Shown: positions 4,293 through 7,959 of the stretch, one piece after another | How the letters are laid out: each line of letters starts with the position of its first letter | How positions within the stretch are numbered: position 1 is the first letter of the stretch | From: Methylococcaceae bacterium | GTDB lineage: Bacteria; Pseudomonadota; Gammaproteobacteria; Methylococcales; Methylomonadaceae | Reading direction: 5' to 3' | Assembly (NCBI GenBank): GCA_013138855.1 | Contig: WTBX01000034.1 | Span: forward strand, 1 to 7,959 | Length of the DNA stretch: 7,959 nucleotides | Made by a program: the position numbers and the translations under genes | The notes under the pieces: model-generated | Database searches by the model: none | What the model was told of the DNA's origin: nothing | Seen by the model: the letters and a program-made list of their open reading frames with translations, nothing else

Positions 4293-6222
4293 GCGGTTGA
4301 ATGTTTACATCTGGCTGCGTAGGTAAAGGACTCAATTTAACTTCATCGTTAACAGTCTCTAAACGTGACGGCGCGGAAACTTTAACCACAGGAAGGGTAG
4401 CATCGTTTTCGGTAGCCTTAATATTTTGAGGCTGTGCGGGAACTGCGGGTATAAACAAACCTTTTTCGCGAGCAAAATTTAATAACTTCGGATCGCCTTT
4501 ATCAAATTCAGCACAAAATAATTCACGATTAATTCGATTATCCGTTCCTAAAGTAAGTTTACCTGTCGCACCTTGATAAGCGGTTCCTCTTAATTTACTC
4601 AACTTACTCACTAAATTATAAGCATCTACCCCTAAAGGCACTAAGCGTAAATAACTTGCTGGCAATTCTGCCCAAAGCTCTTGCAAGGCATATTTACCTA
4701 AAGACCCCGTATAAACTTGACTAAATACCCAAGGAATATCACAAAAAACGACCCCATCAAGATCAGCATCACGCGACTCATCGGGCGAACCTGAATAAAG
4801 TTCTGACGTTGCATAAACAGGTAAATTTGCAGTTGCTTTATCATAAAGTAAATGTGGGTTTAAAGAATTTGCTTGTCTAGGATAAGCATTCATAATAACA
4901 ACATCAGCAGTCTGCCCACTATGACTACCTAGCTTTTTAACCGCCTTACTAAAATCAAGTTCAGCAGGATCATAAGTCTGCGTATTAACAATATTTCCCC
5001 CTAAGCGTTGCCAGTGTTTAGTAAAATAATTAGCAATACGTTCGCCTTTGCTTGATTGCGGAATTAATAATAATGCATTTTGAAAACCATCTTGACGCGC
5101 TTTAAAAGCTACTTGCTGAGCATCATCAATAGGGCTTAATCCAAATTGATACAAATAAGGGTGACTTAAGCCCTCTATATGATTTAATGACAGCACAGGA
5201 ACACTTAGTTCTACCCCACCAATCAATGTTTGCAGATGATTTTTATTTAAAGGCCCTATGACTAACTGCGCCCCCTCCCCTACCGCTTTATGATAAATAT
5301 CAACAATATTCGCACTTTCAGTATCATAAAAACGAATCTCTGCGTCTGCACGCGCCTCACGTTTTGCCAGATTATAAGCCGCCATAAAGCCTTTTTTAAT
5401 GACCGTTGCAGCATTAGCATAGCGACCTGATTCTGGTAACAAAACCGCGATAGTCGACGGTCTAGCTTTCAATTCATGCTGGTATTTTTGTTCGTAAGTC
5501 AGTAAAAAGTCAGAATTTGCAGGGTGATAAGGATATAATTTACGCCATTTTGCAAGACTAGCCGCAAGATTATATTTATTTGATTTTAAAGTTCTTGCCA
5601 AAGACATCCAGCCGCTTAAGGTATTTGCCGCTAACGGTTGTTTAACGTGCAACGTATGGGTGGAAAGTGTCATTAATGTTTTTAAAATTCGGTCATAATG
5701 TTGACCAAGCTTTTTAGAATCACGTATATAAGGATCGAGAAGAATTAACGATTGGACACTTTTTATAGGCTGCCCTGCTAATGAATGCGCAAAAGCCAAA
5801 GAATCATAATAAGAAAACTTAGAGCGATTATCTAAGGGAGCAACCTGCATTCCCTTCAATAAACTTAACGCCCTTTCCGCATCACCAGAGCTTAATGAAA
5901 TCTGTGCATGTAATAATTTTAGATGATTAAATTGCGGTGCAGTCAGTCGGGTTGGGTTAATGGTATCGACATATTTTTTAGCCTGCTTAACATCCCCTGC
6001 CCCAATCAAAGCATCGGCTGCTAACAAACGAAACTGATTTTGTCGATCAGTGTTATAGCTTGCTAAGCGTTTATAAACCTCAGCGGCTTCTTTATTATTG
6101 CCTTGTTGAAGCAATGCTTCTGCCCGATTAATTTCTGGCATATGCATAAATTGTGTTGCTAAAGAGCAACCATAGAAAAAAGGCAAACTAACAATTAACA
6201 ATATTAAATAACGGCGCATCAT
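4282..6222 (-). CDS. lpoA: penicillin-binding protein activator LpoA (YraM)
   Basis: 646 residues (E. coli LpoA 678). Lipoprotein signal peptide: MMRRY, hydrophobic LILLIVSLPFF, then FYGC with lipid-bearing Cys19 and Ser at +2, which favours the outer membrane. Phe at -3 is a slightly unusual lipobox. Residues ~30-250 are helical TPR-like repeats (AEALLQQGNNKEAAEVYKRL, SSGDAERALSLLKG). Residues ~255-575 form a periplasmic-binding-protein type I fold (TIAVLLPESGRYANAATVIK, AQLVIGPLNK, YQFGLSPIDDAQQVA, TYDPAELDFSKAV). The last ~55 residues (591-646) are rich in Pro and polar residues and probably disordered; they overlap the yraN start. LpoA spans from the outer membrane to stimulate the transpeptidase of PBP1A in peptidoglycan synthesis. 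First gene of the operon lpoA-yraN-diaA-dolP. No clear Shine-Dalgarno precedes the start; Met2 is an equal alternative. Confidence 0.92.
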   Translation of the reverse strand: MMRRYLILLIVSLPFFYGCSLATQFMHMPEINRAEALLQQGNNKEAAEVYKRLASYNTDRQNQFRLLAADALIGAGDVKQAKKYVDTINPTRLTAPQFNHLKLLHAQISLSSGDAERALSLLKGMQVAPLDNRSKFSYYDSLAFAHSLAGQPIKSVQSLILLDPYIRDSKKLGQHYDRILKTLMTLSTHTLHVKQPLAANTLSGWMSLARTLKSNKYNLAASLAKWRKLYPYHPANSDFLLTYEQKYQHELKARPSTIAVLLPESGRYANAATVIKKGFMAAYNLAKREARADAEIRFYDTESANIVDIYHKAVGEGAQLVIGPLNKNHLQTLIGGVELSVPVLSLNHIEGLSHPYLYQFGLSPIDDAQQVAFKARQDGFQNALLLIPQSSKGERIANYFTKHWQRLGGNIVNTQTYDPAELDFSKAVKKLGSHSGQTADVVIMNAYPRQANSLNPHLLYDKATANLPVYATSELYSGSPDESRDADLDGVVFCDIPWVFSQVYTGSLGKYALQELWAELPASYLRLVPLGVDAYNLVSKLSKLRGTAYQGATGKLTLGTDNRINRELFCAEFDKGDPKLLNFAREKGLFIPAVPAQPQNIKATENDATLPVVKVSAPSRLETVNDEVKLSPLPTQPDVNIQPHVQ

Positions 6223-6256
6223 AACAGTGTGTGTTTTTTTGAAAGAAGGAGACTAA

Positions 6257-7111
6257 ATGTCTGATAAGTACGGTAGATTATACGTTGTTGCAACCCCAAT
6301 AGGTAATTTAGCAGATTTTAGCTATAGGGCCGTGGATATTTTACAACAAGTGGAGCTAATTGCGGCAGAAGATACGCGCCATACCAAAATGTTATTACAA
6401 CATTACGGTATTAATAAGAAAATTGTGTCGTTACATCAGCATAATGAAGAGAAAACCGCCCCTTACCTTGTGGAAAAAATGCAACAAGGCGAGTCTATCG
6501 CCTTAGTATCGGATGCAGGAACCCCGTTATTAAGCGACCCTGGAATGCCACTGGTTAGATTAGCCAAACAAGAAGGCATACAAGTTTCCCCTATTCCTGG
6601 TGCGTGTGCCTTGATTGCCGCGCTTTCTGCCGCAGGTTTACCCGTCAATCGTTTTTGTTTTGAAGGTTTTTTACCGAGAACCTCAAATGCTAGAAAAAGT
6701 TTTTTTGCAGAGCGATTAGATTGGTCGCTGACATGGGTTTTTTATGAATCCAGTCATCGAATTTTAGCCTGTCTTGAAGATATGGTGACGGTATTGCCTT
6801 TAGATAGAGAAATCGTAATTGCTAGAGAAGTCACTAAATTGCATGAAACCATCGTCAAAGATAGTTTAGAAAATATGCTCGACTTAGTTAAAAACGATAA
6901 AAATATGCAAAAAGGCGAATTTGTGGTGATCGTCGATGGTGCGAAAATTGATAAAAAATCTCAAGAAATATCAAAAGAGCATTTAAAAATATTACAGATT
7001 TTATTAAAAGAATGCTCGACCAAAACAGCCGCTGCAATGGCTGCGGAAATTACAGGGCTTAGAAAAAAACTGTTGTATCAAGCAGCCTTACAATTAACAA
7101 TTAACAATTAA
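6257..7111 (+). CDS. rsmI: 16S rRNA (cytidine-1402 2'-O)-methyltransferase RsmI
   Basis: 284 residues (E. coli RsmI 286). A tetrapyrrole-methylase-fold enzyme that uses S-adenosylmethionine to methylate the ribose of C1402 in the P-site region of 16S rRNA, helping decoding accuracy. Family signatures in order: LYVVATPIGNLADFSYRAVD (8-27), AAEDTRHTKMLL (36-47), SLHQHNE (58-64), IALVSDAGTPLLSDPG (81-96), SPIPGACALIAALSAAGLP (111-129), FEGFLPR (135-141), VFYESSHRI (161-169). The start is fixed by AAGGAG at 6246-6251, five bases before the ATG. It is divergent from lpoA with 34 bp between start codons, as in E. coli yraL/yraM. The C-terminal codons and stop lie in a run of 7-base tandem repeats. 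Confidence 0.95.
   Translation: MSDKYGRLYVVATPIGNLADFSYRAVDILQQVELIAAEDTRHTKMLLQHYGINKKIVSLHQHNEEKTAPYLVEKMQQGESIALVSDAGTPLLSDPGMPLVRLAKQEGIQVSPIPGACALIAALSAAGLPVNRFCFEGFLPRTSNARKSFFAERLDWSLTWVFYESSHRILACLEDMVTVLPLDREIVIAREVTKLHETIVKDSLENMLDLVKNDKNMQKGEFVVIVDGAKIDKKSQEISKEHLKILQILLKECSTKTAAAMAAEITGLRKKLLYQAALQLTINN
6277..6282 (-). promoter_or_regulatory. candidate -10 box of the lpoA operon, inside rsmI
   Basis: On the minus strand these six bases read TATAAT, a perfect -10. A transcript would start near 6270 and have a leader of about 50 bases before the lpoA ATG at 6222. The -35 region is poor (TTACCT with an 18-base spacer). Because only 34 bases separate the lpoA and rsmI start codons, the lpoA promoter must lie inside the rsmI coding region or in that short gap. 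Confidence 0.4.
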
Positions 7112-7119
7112 CAATCAAC
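7092..7119. repeat. heptamer tandem repeat across the rsmI stop codon
   Basis: AATTAAC is repeated three times exactly (7092-7112), followed by one copy with a single change, AATCAAC (7113-7119). The rsmI stop TAA (7109-7111) lies inside the third unit. Loss of one unit would put the stop out of reach and extend the protein by 12 residues to a TGA further on; gain of one unit would leave the protein unchanged. Confidence 0.8.
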
Positions 7120-7445
7120 TAATAGCCTTGCTTGTAATAACGGATTCCTGTTGAATATCACACCGTTTGTGTACTTATTTCAGAAAAACAAAAGGTTTCC
7201 TCATCACAAGAAAACGCTCTTAAGGAGTGCGATTTTAATAACTTACGAAACTATATCAGTCAACTGAGTAAAACTTATAAACCATGCCCTTCATGGTGAA
7301 AATATATTTTCAGTTTCGGATATTATTTAATTTTCATTCCTAACGGTAATTTTAAACTTATCTCCCTTTGTTCGTTGCACTCCTGAATTTACTGGCAGCG
7401 ATAAAGTATGGAAACAATTAAAAACTTAATTACTATAAAAAATAT
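7112..7445. other. 334-base intergenic gap, no convincing gene
   Basis: AT-rich DNA between rsmI and the SDR gene. No ORF with family likeness is seen on either strand. It holds several small perfect palindromes: TCAGT-CA-ACTGA (7256-7267), ACCATG-CCCTT-CATGGT (7281-7297), and directly next to it TGAAAATATATTTTCA (7297-7312). A looser hairpin with bulges around 7214-7231 (CGCTCTTAAGGAGTGCG) followed by ATTTTAATA might end rsmI transcription, but the pairing is imperfect. RNase P RNA, which neighbours rsmI in some gammaproteobacteria, was looked for and its conserved core is not there. Confidence 0.5.
7297..7312. promoter_or_regulatory. 16-nt perfect palindrome upstream of the SDR gene
   Basis: TGAAAATATATTTTCA is fully self-complementary and about 135 bases upstream of the SDR start. 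Its size and symmetry would suit a dimeric repressor site, and it abuts the ACCATG/CATGGT hairpin. AT-rich palindromes of this size also arise by chance, so the call is tentative. Confidence 0.3.
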
Positions 7446-7959
7446 ATGAATAAAAAAACAGCATTAGTCACTGGCGCATCATCAGGCATCGGAGCTTGCA
7501 TTGCCACAAAATTGGCACAGGAAAATATTAACGTTTGGGTGAATTATTCACGCAAAAAAGAACCTGCCGAAGAGATTGTTAAGCAGATTATTGCACAAGG
7601 CGGACAAGCGCAAAGCATACAAGCCGATGTTAGCGTTGAAGATTCTGTTAAACAAATGATGGCTGAAATTAAAACCGTTTCAGGGGGTTTAGATTATTTA
7701 GTCAATAATGCGGGGATTTTCTTTACAGGTTCGTTTAAAGAGTTCTCCGTCGCAGATTGGAAAAAACAATTAGAGGTTAATTTACTGGGTAAATTTATTG
7801 TTTTGCAAGCGGCCATTCCGTTATTAGAACAATCACCTGTCGCTAGTGTAGTCAATATTAGTTCACGTTTAAGCAAACTCGCCTTGGCCAATGTTTCTGC
7901 CAGTTGTTGTGCCAGTGCAGGGGTTGTGATGCTCACGCAAACGGCGGCATTAGAATTAG
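7446..7959 (+). CDS. short-chain dehydrogenase/reductase, 3' end cut by window edge; catalytic Tyr and Lys not in place
   Basis: 171 complete codons visible of an expected ~245-260. Classical SDR landmarks: nucleotide-binding TGASSGIG (9-16), NNAG (87-90), Asn112 in EVNLLGKF, and the catalytic Ser140 in VVNISSR. The strand-2 end NYSRKKE suggests NADP(H). The YxxxK active-site motif is missing. Thirteen residues after Ser140, where the Tyr should be, stands Ser153, with Ser157 at the Lys position; the stretch reads VSASCCASAGVVMLT where relatives have 'sAYcASKAGv'. Alternatively Tyr became Cys154 and the Lys codon was deleted. Either way the proton-relay pair is absent. The surrounding sequence is intact and in frame. 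The substrate cannot be inferred. Start 7446 has no strong Shine-Dalgarno, but an in-frame stop at 7419-7421 allows no other ATG. Confidence 0.85.
   Translation, partial: MNKKTALVTGASSGIGACIATKLAQENINVWVNYSRKKEPAEEIVKQIIAQGGQAQSIQADVSVEDSVKQMMAEIKTVSGGLDYLVNNAGIFFTGSFKEFSVADWKKQLEVNLLGKFIVLQAAIPLLEQSPVASVVNISSRLSKLALANVSASCCASAGVVMLTQTAALEL

Noticed and set aside
3663..4326. Several plus-strand open frames opposite diaA and yraN
   Set aside because: They are antisense to conserved genes of the expected length and carry no motif or start signal.
7340..7429. Short open stretch ending at 7429, reading PFVRCTPEFTGSDKVWKQLK
   Set aside because: About 30 codons, no start codon, no recognised family; could be a gene scrap but cannot be supported.
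7112..7445. Possible RNase P RNA gene downstream of rsmI
   Set aside because: rnpB neighbours rsmI in some gammaproteobacteria, but the conserved GAGGAAAGTCC core and other invariant blocks are absent.
7694..7936. 80-residue open frame on the minus strand within the SDR gene
   Set aside because: It lies opposite a gene with clear SDR motifs; its residues show no family likeness, so it is a shadow frame.

Overview
The window looks like chromosomal DNA of an AT-rich gammaproteobacterium. The main evidence is the block rsmI <-> lpoA-yraN-diaA-dolP, which has the same order and divergent layout as E. coli yraL/yraM-yraN-yraO-yraP. The order within the class cannot be fixed from sequence alone; the protein style would suit Methylococcales or Thiotrichales, but this is a guess.

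Layout. Positions 1-266 hold the 3' part of a xisI gene cut by the window edge. Positions 426-1102 hold an intact Phd/YefM antitoxin and FitB/VapC-type PIN toxin operon joined by an ATGA overlap. The 501-base gap at 1103-1603 is not empty: it carries the decayed remains of a second toxin-antitoxin pair (C-terminal half of a ribbon-helix-helix-type antitoxin plus the first ~16 codons of a ParE/RelE toxin). A minus-strand gene at 1604-2503 encodes a class III adenylate cyclase fused to an FHA domain. Between it and the core operon lies a ~201-bp non-coding repeat element (2556-2756) with 28-bp imperfect terminal inverted repeats and a perfect 33-nt palindrome inside.

Core block. On the minus strand, lpoA, yraN, diaA and dolP are tightly packed (overlaps of 11 nt, gaps of 1-2 nt) and read as one cell-envelope operon: an outer-membrane lipoprotein activator of PBP1A, a small nuclease-fold protein, a SIS-domain protein, and a dual-BON outer-membrane lipoprotein. 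Divergent rsmI (16S rRNA C1402 2'-O-methyltransferase) starts only 34 bp away. After rsmI comes a 334-base gap with small palindromes and no convincing gene, then the 5' part of a short-chain dehydrogenase (7446 to window end) whose catalytic Tyr and Lys are not in place.

Most of the window is ordinary: a conserved housekeeping block beside a small accessory patch of toxin-antitoxin genes, remnants and repeats. I do not see a clearly new system. The items most worth a second look are the SDR without its YxxxK motif, the nested inverted-repeat element, the decaying toxin-antitoxin pair, and the DiaA-family protein that keeps isomerase-type catalytic residues.
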